Of a DNA stretch of 64,000 bases, positions 15,680-24,118 are shown piece after piece. Each line of letters starts with the position of its first letter. The first letter of the stretch is position 1. Source of the stretch: Mycobacterium sp. DL99 (GTDB lineage: Bacteria > Actinomycetota > Actinomycetes > Mycobacteriales > Mycobacteriaceae); assembly GCF_004762045.1 (NCBI RefSeq), contig NZ_SJOM01000007.1, positions 4,503,609 through 4,567,608 on the forward strand, given 5' to 3'. The notes beneath the pieces are model-generated. The model did no database searches and was not told where the DNA came from. It was given only the letters and a program-made list of their open reading frames with translations. A program made the position numbers and the translations under genes.

Positions 15680-17041
15680 TTATCCGCCACCCCCTGTCGG
15701 TGGAGTAGGTGCGGGCAGTTGATCGTTGGGGGCCGAACCACCTTGAGGCGCATACGGTCCCGCGAAAATCGACGTCGACCCGGCGGCCGGGGCCACCGGT
15801 TGAGGCATACCCCCGGGCATGGTCAGCGGCGCCGGTGGCACCACCGGCAATACCGGACCTGAATAAGTGGGAGCCGGGAGACCCGGTGCGGGTGGTGCTT
15901 CCGGAGCCGGCGGGAACGCATCCGGCGGCGGTGGGGCGACCCCGGTCTTGAGCGGGTCATAGGTGTAGTTCAGATAACCCGGATCCCCAGGCACCGGAAC
16001 GTTTTGGGCGTCTCCCTGCTCCCAACGGGTTCCCATCATCAGGCTGCGCTTGAGGTGCGGGATGGTGAGATCGAAGTATGCGAACAGGTTGTAGTAGTCA
16101 CCTCGGATCACCCGGTCCATGAAGCTCTGGGTGAAGGGGAAGTGCGGGGCATATTCGAGCACCGAAGTCAGGTCCGGCCCGATGTTGGCCAGCGCCTTCA
16201 GCGCGGGCTCCAAGTTCTTCAGGTTCCTGACCAGATCAGCCTGCGAATCGTTGACGAACTGGTTGGCGGTAGCGCTGAAGGTCCCCAGCTTCTGCAGTGC
16301 GGTCGTGAATCTCGGCCGTTCCTTGATCAGCACGTCGAGAGCCGGCGGAATCTTCTCCAGCGCACGGGTGATGACATCGCGTTGCCCGGCGAATGTCGAG
16401 GCCAGGCGGTTCAAGCCCTCGATGGACGCAACGATATTGTCGCGCTGGGCATCCAGTGCTCCGACGAACGTATCCAGCCGGGTCAGCAGGTCACGGAAAT
16501 CAGTTTCCCGGCCGTTGATCGCGGCACTGAAATTGTGGATGATGTCGCCCATTTGCCCCAGGCCTCCGCCATTCACCACCGCGGCCAGTGAAGACAGGGT
16601 CTGCTCCGTCGTCGGATACGTCGACGAGTTGTTGAGCTGAATCGTCGCTCCCGGAGGGAGTTTTCCGTTGGGAGCCTGACCCGCGGGCGGGTTGATCGCC
16701 AGATGCATCGAGCCCAGAAGGCTGGTCTGCCCAACACTGGCCACCACGTTGGCCGGCACCACAACACCGGGCTTCACCGAGAACTCGACGTCCGCGTGCC
16801 AGTCCTTCACCGACAGGCTGCGCACACTACCGACGACGACATCATTCATCATCACCGGTGAATTCGGTTCCAGTGTCGCCACATTCGCGATCTCGACGTG
16901 GTAGACGCTGGAGTCCGCACCCCGGCCCACCGCCCCGGGCAGGGGAAGTGAGTTGACGCCCTGGAATGCGCACCCACTGGTGGTCAGCGCAACGCAGGAT
17001 CCGACGGCGATCGCCAGTCGCACCGGCTTTCCCCTGATCAT
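15680..17041 (-). CDS. mceE: MceE family lipoprotein (LprK/LprN type)
   Basis: The 453-residue protein starts with a lipoprotein signal peptide whose lipobox is TTSGC (Cys near residue 24), then GVNSLPLPG, a motif usual for MceE-type lipoproteins, the MCE domain (about residues 45-130) and helical repeats. The last 90 residues are rich in Pro, Ala and Gly. As the lipid-anchored subunit it should help attach the Mce complex. Its start overlaps the stop of mceD by 4 bp (ATGA). Confidence 0.93.
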   Translation of the reverse strand: MIRGKPVRLAIAVGSCVALTTSGCAFQGVNSLPLPGAVGRGADSSVYHVEIANVATLEPNSPVMMNDVVVGSVRSLSVKDWHADVEFSVKPGVVVPANVVASVGQTSLLGSMHLAINPPAGQAPNGKLPPGATIQLNNSSTYPTTEQTLSSLAAVVNGGGLGQMGDIIHNFSAAINGRETDFRDLLTRLDTFVGALDAQRDNIVASIEGLNRLASTFAGQRDVITRALEKIPPALDVLIKERPRFTTALQKLGTFSATANQFVNDSQADLVRNLKNLEPALKALANIGPDLTSVLEYAPHFPFTQSFMDRVIRGDYYNLFAYFDLTIPHLKRSLMMGTRWEQGDAQNVPVPGDPGYLNYTYDPLKTGVAPPPPDAFPPAPEAPPAPGLPAPTYSGPVLPVVPPAPLTMPGGMPQPVAPAAGSTSIFAGPYAPQGGSAPNDQLPAPTPPTGGGG

Positions 17042-18501
17042 GCTGGTGGCGTCCCTTCTGCTGGTGACGGTGCCGCGGGCGCCGGGGCTTCGGCGGCCAG
17101 TGGACCGGGCGGCGGCCCTGGCGGCGGACCCGGTTGCCCGCCGGTCGGATTGAGCATGTCCGACACCGTGTTCGGCATGTTGGGCGGGTAGTACTCGCCA
17201 CCCGGCAACAGCTGCTGGGCCCCTGGCGGCGGCACTCCGGGTTCCCGTCCGGTGAACGGCGGAGGCGGCTCGGGACCAGGGTTGTAGGCCGAGATTGACG
17301 GCGGAATCTCGGGCGCCATGGGCGATCCACCACTGCCGCCGGGTTCCAGACTCGGTTCGGAGTACTCGAGCTGCTCGGGGCTGGCCGACGGCATCAGATA
17401 CGGCGAGATCGGGAACGGCAGGTAATTGAAGTTGAGCAGCCGCAACGCCGGCCCGAGATACTGCGAGCAGAGTTTCGCGGTCTCCGGTGCGGTGGTGTTC
17501 TCGACGGCACCGATGGCGCCGCAGATGAACTCGACCGGATTGGAGAAGTTGTTCATCACGAACTGCCCGACCGCGCTGCCCGAGTCCGGGTTGTAGATGT
17601 TGTAGCCGTTCATGAACGCGTTGGGCGCGACGTGAAGCAGATTCTCGATGTTCATCTTGTTGTCGACCAGGTTCTGGGTGACATTGGCCAGCCGCTGCAC
17701 CTGCTCGGAGGTCTGATCGCGAGATCCCGCGACGAACCGCTGCACGTCGACCACCGCCACCGACAGGTTCGTCAGCGCGGCATCCAGGTCCGACCGGCTG
17801 CCGTCGACCACGCTGGTCAGGGTGGCCAACCGGTTCTGGAACGACACCACCTGCTGGTTGCTGTCCCGCAAAGCGGTGACGAACGTCTGCAGGTTCTTGA
17901 TGATGTCGACGATGTTGCCGCTGCCCTCTGCCAGGACCCGGGCAACGCCGGACAGCTGGGAAATCGTCTGGCGCAGTTTGTCACCGTTGCCGGCCATCGC
18001 GTCTGCCGTGCTGTTGATGAACCGGGAAACCGACGTCCCGTTGACACCGCTCTGCGGTCCGAGGTCGGTGGACAGCCGCATCAGCTGTTCCTTGACCTGA
18101 TCCCACTCCACCGGAACGGCGGTGCGGTCCAAGCCGATTACCGCGTTGTCGGGCAGCGTGGGACCACTGGACCGGTAGGCGGGTGCGAGCTGCACATAGC
18201 GCGCGGCAACCAGGTTCTGGGCCACGATCACCGCTTTCGCATCCGCGGGGATCGGCACGTCGTGGTCGACCTTGAGGGTCACCCGGGTTTGGGTGCCCTC
18301 GGGTTTGATGGAGTCGATGGTGCCGACCTTGACACCGGAGACCCGGACATCGTCACCTGGGTAGACGCCGGTGGCCGAGGTGAACAGTGCCGAGATGGTC
18401 TTCGGCCCGAAGACGGTCTGACGCAGCAGGACTGCCGCGCCGACCACGAGCAGCGCCACCAACGCCACGGCAAGCCACTTACCGAAACGACTGCGGTTCA
18501 T
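17038..18501 (-). CDS. mceD: MceD family protein
   Basis: The 487-residue protein has an N-terminal transmembrane anchor (WLAVALVALLVVGAAVLL), an MCE domain with FTSATGVYPGDDVRVSGVKVG, the helical region typical of actinobacterial Mce subunits, and a C-terminal tail dominated by Pro, Gly and Ala from about residue 400. It is one of six subunits of the hetero-hexameric lipid channel. Its ATG overlaps the mceC stop by one base (TGATG) and its stop overlaps the mceE start by 4 bp, so expression should be stoichiometric. Confidence 0.93.
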   Translation of the reverse strand: MNRSRFGKWLAVALVALLVVGAAVLLRQTVFGPKTISALFTSATGVYPGDDVRVSGVKVGTIDSIKPEGTQTRVTLKVDHDVPIPADAKAVIVAQNLVAARYVQLAPAYRSSGPTLPDNAVIGLDRTAVPVEWDQVKEQLMRLSTDLGPQSGVNGTSVSRFINSTADAMAGNGDKLRQTISQLSGVARVLAEGSGNIVDIIKNLQTFVTALRDSNQQVVSFQNRLATLTSVVDGSRSDLDAALTNLSVAVVDVQRFVAGSRDQTSEQVQRLANVTQNLVDNKMNIENLLHVAPNAFMNGYNIYNPDSGSAVGQFVMNNFSNPVEFICGAIGAVENTTAPETAKLCSQYLGPALRLLNFNYLPFPISPYLMPSASPEQLEYSEPSLEPGGSGGSPMAPEIPPSISAYNPGPEPPPPFTGREPGVPPPGAQQLLPGGEYYPPNMPNTVSDMLNPTGGQPGPPPGPPPGPLAAEAPAPAAPSPAEGTPPA

Positions 18502-19583
18502 CAGCGTGAACCTCCGGGAATTCCGTTGTAGGGCAGCGGCAATTCGGCCCGCGGGCCGGCATTGTCCGGTGGCTGACCGGCGTTCGTCCCGCGCCGGAAC
18601 CCGAACGCGTAGTCGAAGAACGGCTGTAGCAACTGAGCGGGCTGCAGGTTCGGGACATAGGCGTTGTAGTACGCCCCGTTCGCCAGGGTCTCGGCCTGGG
18701 ACAGCTGGAACTTGTTCAAGTTCGGCAACGCCTTGCTGATGTTGTCGCGGTTGCGTTCCAGCATCGCCGTCACCGAGTTGAGCCGCTTGAGCGTCGGCGC
18801 CAACTGCGCCTCGTTGTCGGCGACGAGTCCACTGAGCTGCTGCGAGACTGCCGCGGTGTTCGCCAGCAGATCGACGATGGCCTGACGCCGGTCGTTGAGC
18901 ACGCCGAGCAGATCATTCGCGTTGAGGATCAACGTGTTCAGCTGATCGCTGCGCTGTGACAGCACCACGGTCACATCGCTGGCGCTCTTGAGCAGGCTGG
19001 CCAAGCTCTCGTTACGCCCGTTGATCGATTTCGACAGCCGGCTCAGGCCGTCGAATGTCGGCCCGAGCTTCGGTGCGACCTGATCGATGGTCGCCGAAAG
19101 CGTGTCCAGGGACTGGTTCAGCGACGCCGTGTCGGTCCCCGCCGAATTGGTGGTCAGGTCACCGACCACGTCGGTCAGTGAGTACGGCGACGACGTGCGC
19201 GACGTAGGGATCACATCGGTGGTGCGCAACGTGCCGGCGCCATCGGACTCCAACGTCAGCACCCGCTCACCCAGCAGTGAACCGGTGCGGATGTGCGCGG
19301 TGGTCAGCGACCCCAACGGGTACTTGCCCTCGGTGGTGAAGGTGACCAACGCGTCGCCGTTCTGCAGCGACACATCGGTGACCGAACCGATCTTGATTCC
19401 GGACAAGGTCACGTCGTTGCCGGTGGCGATCCCGCCGGCCTCGCTGAACAGTGCCTGATGACGCACCGAGGAGGCCCACTGCTGCAGCCGTTCGGGCTGT
19501 AGCCCGACGGCGATGATGAGCATCATCAGCACGACGCCGATGAAACCTGCCTTGATCAGGTTTGATTCGCGGTACTTAAGCAT
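18501..19583 (-). CDS. mceC: MceC family protein
   Basis: The start chosen here is ATG 19583 (MLKYRESN), which gives a TGATG junction with mceB and a GGAG upstream; an alternative start 15 bp earlier would overlap mceB by 16 bp. The 360-residue protein has an N-terminal transmembrane segment (KAGFIGVVLMMLIIAVG), an MCE domain (FSEAGGIATGNDVTLSGIKIG) and a helical C-terminal domain. Unlike MceD and MceF it lacks a long proline-rich tail. Role: channel subunit of the Mce importer. Confidence 0.92.
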   Translation of the reverse strand: MLKYRESNLIKAGFIGVVLMMLIIAVGLQPERLQQWASSVRHQALFSEAGGIATGNDVTLSGIKIGSVTDVSLQNGDALVTFTTEGKYPLGSLTTAHIRTGSLLGERVLTLESDGAGTLRTTDVIPTSRTSSPYSLTDVVGDLTTNSAGTDTASLNQSLDTLSATIDQVAPKLGPTFDGLSRLSKSINGRNESLASLLKSASDVTVVLSQRSDQLNTLILNANDLLGVLNDRRQAIVDLLANTAAVSQQLSGLVADNEAQLAPTLKRLNSVTAMLERNRDNISKALPNLNKFQLSQAETLANGAYYNAYVPNLQPAQLLQPFFDYAFGFRRGTNAGQPPDNAGPRAELPLPYNGIPGGSR

Positions 19584-20608
19584 CAGGGCTCCGCGCACCT
19601 CCCGCCTTCTTGTTTGATCATCGGGAAGGACGCGGTCCGGCCCTGCAGATCGGTGACACGGATACCAAGTCCGCAGATGTAATACATGATCCAGCTGCCA
19701 TAGGAGCCCAGCCGAGCGAGCTTGCGGAAGTTGTCGGGGGCTTTCTGCAAACCACGGTCCAAGACGATCTGGTGGTCATCGAGCAGCGGGGCGAGCCGGT
19801 TGAGCTGATCGACCGTGCCCTTGAGCGGGGGCCGCGCCTCAGTGAGAAGGTTTGCCAGCGAGGCGGTCCCGTTGTCCAGCTGGGTGACCGCCGTACCGAG
19901 CGGGTCACGGTCCTGCGACAGGCCGCTGATCAACTGTTCGAGACGGTCGACCGTTCCGTCGAACTTCTTACCGTCCTTGGCCAGGGTTCCGACCACCGAG
20001 TTCAGGTTGTCGATCAACTGCTGGATGACCTGATCGTTGTTGGCCAGCGTATTCGAGAACGACGAGGTCTTGCTCAGCAGTGAATCCAGAGTGTCGCCCT
20101 GCCCCTGGAAGATCTGAATCAGCGAGGAGGTCAACGCATTGACGTCCTGGGGGTTGAGCCCCTGGATCACCGGGCGCAGGCCGCCGAGCAACAGATCGAG
20201 GTCGAGCGCACTTGCGGTGCGGTCCTTGGGAATCTGTGATCCGGCGGGCAGCAGTTTCGTCGATCCGGGGCTGTCGATCAGCTCCAGGTAACGGTCCCCG
20301 ACCAGGTTCAGATAGCGAACCGCGACCTTGGTACTGGTGGTCAGCGCAATATTGCGGTCGGTGTCGAAGTCAACCTTCACCGACTTGTCCGGTTGCAGCG
20401 AAACACTTTTCACCGTTCCCACCCGGACCCCGGCAACCCGCACCGAGTCTCCGGCCTTAAGGCGTGACGCGTCACCGAAGACCGCCGAGTACCCCGAGTA
20501 GGTACCGCCGCGGTACTCCGAGAACGTCATGAACAGGAAGGCCGTGAGGACGGCCATCACCACCGCGAAGGACGCGAACTTGATGAATGTCGTTCTGCCC
20601 CGTTTCAT
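19583..20608 (-). CDS. mceB: MceB family protein
   Basis: The 341-residue subunit has an N-terminal membrane anchor (FASFAVVMAVLTAFLFMTF), an MCE domain (YSAVFGDASRLKAGDSVRVAGVRVG) and a C-terminal region ending QEGGRCAEP, a cysteine-containing end common in MceB proteins. The ATG overlaps the mceA stop by 4 bp (ATGA). It is part of the six-subunit hydrophobic channel between the outer envelope and the YrbE permease. Confidence 0.93.
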   Translation of the reverse strand: MKRGRTTFIKFASFAVVMAVLTAFLFMTFSEYRGGTYSGYSAVFGDASRLKAGDSVRVAGVRVGTVKSVSLQPDKSVKVDFDTDRNIALTTSTKVAVRYLNLVGDRYLELIDSPGSTKLLPAGSQIPKDRTASALDLDLLLGGLRPVIQGLNPQDVNALTSSLIQIFQGQGDTLDSLLSKTSSFSNTLANNDQVIQQLIDNLNSVVGTLAKDGKKFDGTVDRLEQLISGLSQDRDPLGTAVTQLDNGTASLANLLTEARPPLKGTVDQLNRLAPLLDDHQIVLDRGLQKAPDNFRKLARLGSYGSWIMYYICGLGIRVTDLQGRTASFPMIKQEGGRCAEP

Positions 20609-21882
20609 CCCGGTTGTCCGATCTGTGCGGTGTTACGTGGCGGGCCGTCCAGCGGACCGAACAGGATCTGCTTGAGTCCGTCGGAGTTCAACAGGATGCC
20701 CTGGTTGCCGTACTTGAACGGGTTGGCGTTGGTGTCGGTGACCAGGTACTTGGCCTTGTTACCAAATCCGATGTACGGCAGGCCCATGCAGTGCGGGCCG
20801 CCCTTGGCTGCCACCTTGGGCAGGTTCTGCGGGTAGCGGTAGCGCTCGATGCCCAACGTGAAGGCCACGTTGACGACGACGCCTGGGTCCGGCTGCGGCG
20901 GCTGGTGGTAGAGGTACAACATGCCCTTGAGGCCGCACTCGATTCCGGGCGCGTACTCGTTGAGCAGATCGGTGGTGGGCGCCAACAGGTTCAGTGTGGT
21001 GCTGAGCGCCTGCCGGTTGCCACCGATGACGTCGTTTCCGGCGTCGGCCAGGCCGATGGAGCTGACCAGGAAGTTGTCGAGGTTCTTCTGCTCGTCCACG
21101 ATGCTGTCGCTGAGCCGGTTGGTGTTGTCGATGGTCTTGAGCAGGTCCGGCGCCGCGTCACCGTAGGCCTTCGACACGGCGGCCATGCTCTCGATGTCGC
21201 CCGTGAGATTGGGCAGGCTGGGCTCGATCTTCTTCAGCACCGCATCGAAGTCCGACAGCGACTGCCCCATCGCCTCGCCGCGCTCGGCGAACGCCGAGGA
21301 CAGCGCGCCGAGCGTCTCGTTGAGCTTGGCCGGGTCGATCTTGTTGAGGACATTGGTGAGTTGTTGGAAGACCGTGTTGATCTCGACGGTGACATGGTCG
21401 CCCTGCAGGGTCTGGCCGGGACGCAGCTTCTCGGCGGACGGGTTCGGCGGCGCGACGAGTTGGACGTACTTCGCGCCGAACACGGTGGTCGAGGCGATGT
21501 CAGCCTGAACATTGCCGGGGATCAGGCGCAGCTGCGAGGGATTCATCGCCAGGTGCAGCACGGCCTTGCCGTCGGCGCGGTGTTCGATCGAGCTCACGGT
21601 GCCGACCTGCACGCCACGCATCTTCACCTTGGCGTCCGGGTTCATCACCAGGCCGGCACGGTCGGAGATCAGGGTGAGCGGCTCGGTCTTGGTGAAGCTG
21701 CCGCGGAACAGCGCGACCGCCAGGCCGAAGATCAAGACTATCGCGACCACGGTCGCCAGACCGGCCAGTGGCCGCGCGGAGCTCCGCGCGCCGAAGCTGC
21801 GTCCGGGGCGGGCTGCCACCGGCGCGGCGCTACTTGTCGTTTCGGACCGGTGGGCTGGACCCGGACCTACGTTGCGTGTCAA
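20605..21882 (-). CDS. mceA: MceA family protein
   Basis: The 425-residue first MCE subunit begins with a TTG codon preceded by GGGAGAAG. After a 40-residue N-terminal cytosolic stretch comes the anchor (PLAGLATVVAIVLIFGLAVALF), the MCE domain (LISDRAGLVMNPDAKVKMRGVQVG) and the conserved C-terminal cholesterol-uptake porin-type domain with LYLYHQPPQPDPG and GGPHCMGLPY. It lies 9 bp after yrbEB. The operon is not assigned to a numbered mce locus, because that needs sequence comparison. Confidence 0.93.
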   Translation of the reverse strand: MTRNVGPGPAHRSETTSSAAPVAARPGRSFGARSSARPLAGLATVVAIVLIFGLAVALFRGSFTKTEPLTLISDRAGLVMNPDAKVKMRGVQVGTVSSIEHRADGKAVLHLAMNPSQLRLIPGNVQADIASTTVFGAKYVQLVAPPNPSAEKLRPGQTLQGDHVTVEINTVFQQLTNVLNKIDPAKLNETLGALSSAFAERGEAMGQSLSDFDAVLKKIEPSLPNLTGDIESMAAVSKAYGDAAPDLLKTIDNTNRLSDSIVDEQKNLDNFLVSSIGLADAGNDVIGGNRQALSTTLNLLAPTTDLLNEYAPGIECGLKGMLYLYHQPPQPDPGVVVNVAFTLGIERYRYPQNLPKVAAKGGPHCMGLPYIGFGNKAKYLVTDTNANPFKYGNQGILLNSDGLKQILFGPLDGPPRNTAQIGQPG

Positions 21883-21891
21883 GTCTTCTCC

Positions 21892-22749
21892 CTAACCCGA
21901 CAGGTTGAAGTTGCCGTTGGAGCCGTAGACGGACAGTGACACCAGCAGGGTCACCGAGACCACGACGATGAGCGATGTGCGTACGGCGTTGCCGACCGCC
22001 ACCCCGACTCCGGACGGGCCGCCGGAGGCGAAGTAGCCGAAGTAGGTGTGGATCAGCAGGATGGTGATGGCCATCAGGACGGCCTGCAGGAACGACCACA
22101 GCAGGTCGATCGGATTGAGGAACGTCGTGAAGTAGTGGTCATACAAACCGCCGGACTGGCCCAGCAGAACCACGGTGGTGAACTGGGAGGCCAGAAACGA
22201 CAGGATCACCGCGATCGCGTACAGCGGGGTGATGGCGATCATCCCGGCCACGATCCGGGTCGACACCAGGTATTCGACCGGCCGGATCGCCATGGCTTCC
22301 AGCGCGTCGATCTCCTCATTGATCCGCATCGCCCCGAGCTGGGCGGTCACGCCGGCGCCGAAGGTCGCGGCCAGGCCGATACCCGCCACCACCGGCGCGG
22401 CGATACGCACGTTGATGAACGCCGCCAAGAATCCGGTCAGGGCCTCGATGCCGATGTTCCCCAGCGACGAATAGCCCTGGATGGCGAGCACACCACCGGT
22501 GGCCAGGGTCAAAAACCCCACGATCACCACGGTGCCGCCGATCATGGCCAAGGTGCCCGCGCCCATCGAGATCTCGGCGATCAGCCGGACCAGTTCCTTG
22601 CGGTAATGCATGGCCGCGTGCGGAGTGCCGGCCAGTGCCTTGAGGTAGAACAGCGTGTGATCGCCGATCCGGCTCAGCGTCGAGACCGGTTTGTTGAACT
22701 GCCGGGTCACCCGCGGATACGTCGACCGCAGGATCGTCATGGTTCCCAT
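21892..22749 (-). CDS. yrbEB: YrbEB permease of the mce operon
   Basis: This 285-residue MlaE-type integral membrane protein has five or six hydrophobic segments and the conserved cytosolic loop AQLGAMRINEEIDALEAMAI that contacts the MceG ATPase. It pairs with YrbEA to form the inner-membrane permease that receives lipids from MceA-F. Starts at ATG 22749 or ATG 22740 (MTILRST) are both possible. It begins 13 bp after the yrbEA stop. The ATPase gene (mceG/mkl) is not in the window, as is normal for mycobacteria. Confidence 0.92.
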   Translation of the reverse strand: MGTMTILRSTYPRVTRQFNKPVSTLSRIGDHTLFYLKALAGTPHAAMHYRKELVRLIAEISMGAGTLAMIGGTVVIVGFLTLATGGVLAIQGYSSLGNIGIEALTGFLAAFINVRIAAPVVAGIGLAATFGAGVTAQLGAMRINEEIDALEAMAIRPVEYLVSTRIVAGMIAITPLYAIAVILSFLASQFTTVVLLGQSGGLYDHYFTTFLNPIDLLWSFLQAVLMAITILLIHTYFGYFASGGPSGVGVAVGNAVRTSLIVVVSVTLLVSLSVYGSNGNFNLSG

Positions 22750-22762
22750 TGCGTCCCCTGCC

Positions 22763-23557
22763 TCAGTGCGCCGTCATGCGGATACCGATGGCGGTGACCA
22801 CCACGTTGATCACGAACAGCGCCATGAACGCGTAGACCACGGTCTCGTTCACCGCGTTGCCCACCGCCTTGGCGCCGCCGCCGCTGATCGTCAGCCCGCG
22901 GTAGCAGGCCACCAGCCCGGCGATCAACCCGAACAGCGCGGCCTTGACACACGAGATGATCACCTCGGGCACCCCGGTCAACAGCGTGATGCCGGCCGCG
23001 AACGCACCGGGGTTCACGTCCTGGATGAACACCGAGAACACGTAGCCGCCCAGGATGCCGATGATCACCACCAGACTGTTCAGCAGCAACGCCACCAAAC
23101 CCGACGCCAGCATTCGCGGAGTCACCAGGCGCTGGATCGGGTTGATGCCCAGCACCTCCATCGCGTCGATCTCCTCACGGATCGTGCGCGAACCCAGATC
23201 CGCACACATCGCCGTCGCCCCGGCTCCGGCCACGATCAGCACCGTCACCATCGGCCCCAGCTGGGTCACCGCACCGAACGCCGCACCCGCCCCCGACAGA
23301 TCAGCCGCACCCAGCTCGCGAAGGAGGATGTTGAGGGTGAAGCTCACCAGAACGGTGAACGGGATCGCCACCAACAACGTCGGCGCCATCGACACCCGCG
23401 CCACGAACCAGCACTGCTCCAGAAACTCCCGGCCCTGAAACGGCCGCTTGAAGATGAACCGGAAGGCGTCCAAGGACATCGCGAACAACGCACCGACAGC
23501 CTGCATCGGACCCGAGAGATTACGTAGCGATACGCCCGTCGACCATTTATCCGCCAT
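22763..23557 (-). CDS. yrbEA: YrbEA permease of the mce operon
   Basis: First gene of the mce operon, 264 residues from ATG 23557 (MADKWSTG), which has CAGGAG upstream; the frame stays open to 23623, but those codons look like leader sequence. It is an MlaE-family permease with several membrane segments and the loop DLGSRTIREEIDAMEVLGIN, the EExDAxExxGI coupling motif that matches YrbEB. Together they are the channel of the Mce ABC-type lipid importer. Confidence 0.93.
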   Translation of the reverse strand: MADKWSTGVSLRNLSGPMQAVGALFAMSLDAFRFIFKRPFQGREFLEQCWFVARVSMAPTLLVAIPFTVLVSFTLNILLRELGAADLSGAGAAFGAVTQLGPMVTVLIVAGAGATAMCADLGSRTIREEIDAMEVLGINPIQRLVTPRMLASGLVALLLNSLVVIIGILGGYVFSVFIQDVNPGAFAAGITLLTGVPEVIISCVKAALFGLIAGLVACYRGLTISGGGAKAVGNAVNETVVYAFMALFVINVVVTAIGIRMTAH

Positions 23558-23680
23558 GCGTACTCCTGTCCCGGCTGATGGCTGCGGACACCGCAGTCGG
23601 TGCGCCGATGTTAGGTGCTGCACCGCGCCGGTGCCCGATTAGCTCTACTACGTACGGTGCGGCCTGCGGCCCCAGCGGGG

Positions 23681-23836
23681 TCATGCCGCAACCTCAGACC
23701 CGGCGCATGCCAACCGGCCGGTCGGGAGCCTGGCCTCAACCGAATCCGCCTGAGGAACAAGGCCTTTCATGCGCGGATCCATGCACGAGCCGTCCGGCTC
23801 GACATTGGCCGGCAAATGCGCGGTGCGCTCGTACAT
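23681..23836 (-). CDS. Candidate 51-aa small protein upstream of mce
   Basis: An ATG at 23836 is preceded by a perfect AGGAGG eight bases upstream on the minus strand and opens a 51-codon frame (MYERTAHLPANVEPD...GSEVAA). The protein is hydrophilic, with two cysteines and no membrane segment. It stands alone, 123 bp before yrbEA on the same strand and inside the region where the mce promoter must lie, so it could be a small leader gene of the operon. No family is recognised; the strong ribosome site is the main support. Confidence 0.4.
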   Translation of the reverse strand: MYERTAHLPANVEPDGSCMDPRMKGLVPQADSVEARLPTGRLACAGSEVAA

Positions 23837-23872
23837 TTGACGCACCTCCTGGTTCCCGCGGATCTTGTTGAC

Positions 23873-23893
23873 TTCACCGGACCTACCGGTGAA
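23873..23893. promoter_or_regulatory. Perfect 8-bp inverted repeat upstream of mce
   Basis: TTCACCGG (23873-23880) and CCGGTGAA (23886-23893) form a perfect dyad with a 5-bp spacer, just upstream of the Shine-Dalgarno of the 51-aa frame. It may be an operator for the mce operon or for that small gene. Confidence 0.45.
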
Positions 23894-24118
23894 GCCGGAC
23901 AGATCCGTCCCCACGACCGCTCCCCGAGTGCCTGATGCTATCGGACCCGTTATCTGCCGCGAGGGCAAATAACGTAGAACTTGCTCCGGTAGTTGACAAT
24001 TGGGGCGGTGGTCGACGAGCGGTTGCACAACACGGCCGTCGTTGTCGTGGGCCGCAATGGCGGCCGCCCACGACAGACGGATTGCGATGGTGGCGATCAA
24101 GGGCATTCCGACAGCGGC

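Larger units (their letters stand above)
23558..24118. other. 561-bp region upstream of the mce operon
   Basis: Apart from the candidate 51-aa gene at 23681-23836, this region holds an inverted repeat TTCACCGG-ACCTA-CCGGTGAA (23873-23893) and a mix of sequence without convincing codons. The mce promoter is expected between 23558 and about 23900. A longer minus-strand reading frame, 23681-24106, covers most of it, but only its 3' part has a ribosome binding site. Confidence 0.5.

Noticed and set aside
13769..15862. 697-codon plus-strand frame across mceF
   Set aside because: Antisense shadow of mceF; translation is Arg/His/Gln-rich and has no domain.
23837..24106. Upstream part of the 141-codon minus-strand frame before mce
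   Set aside because: No ribosome site at its start, and codon content does not look coding; only the downstream ATG 23836 with AGGAGG was kept as a candidate.
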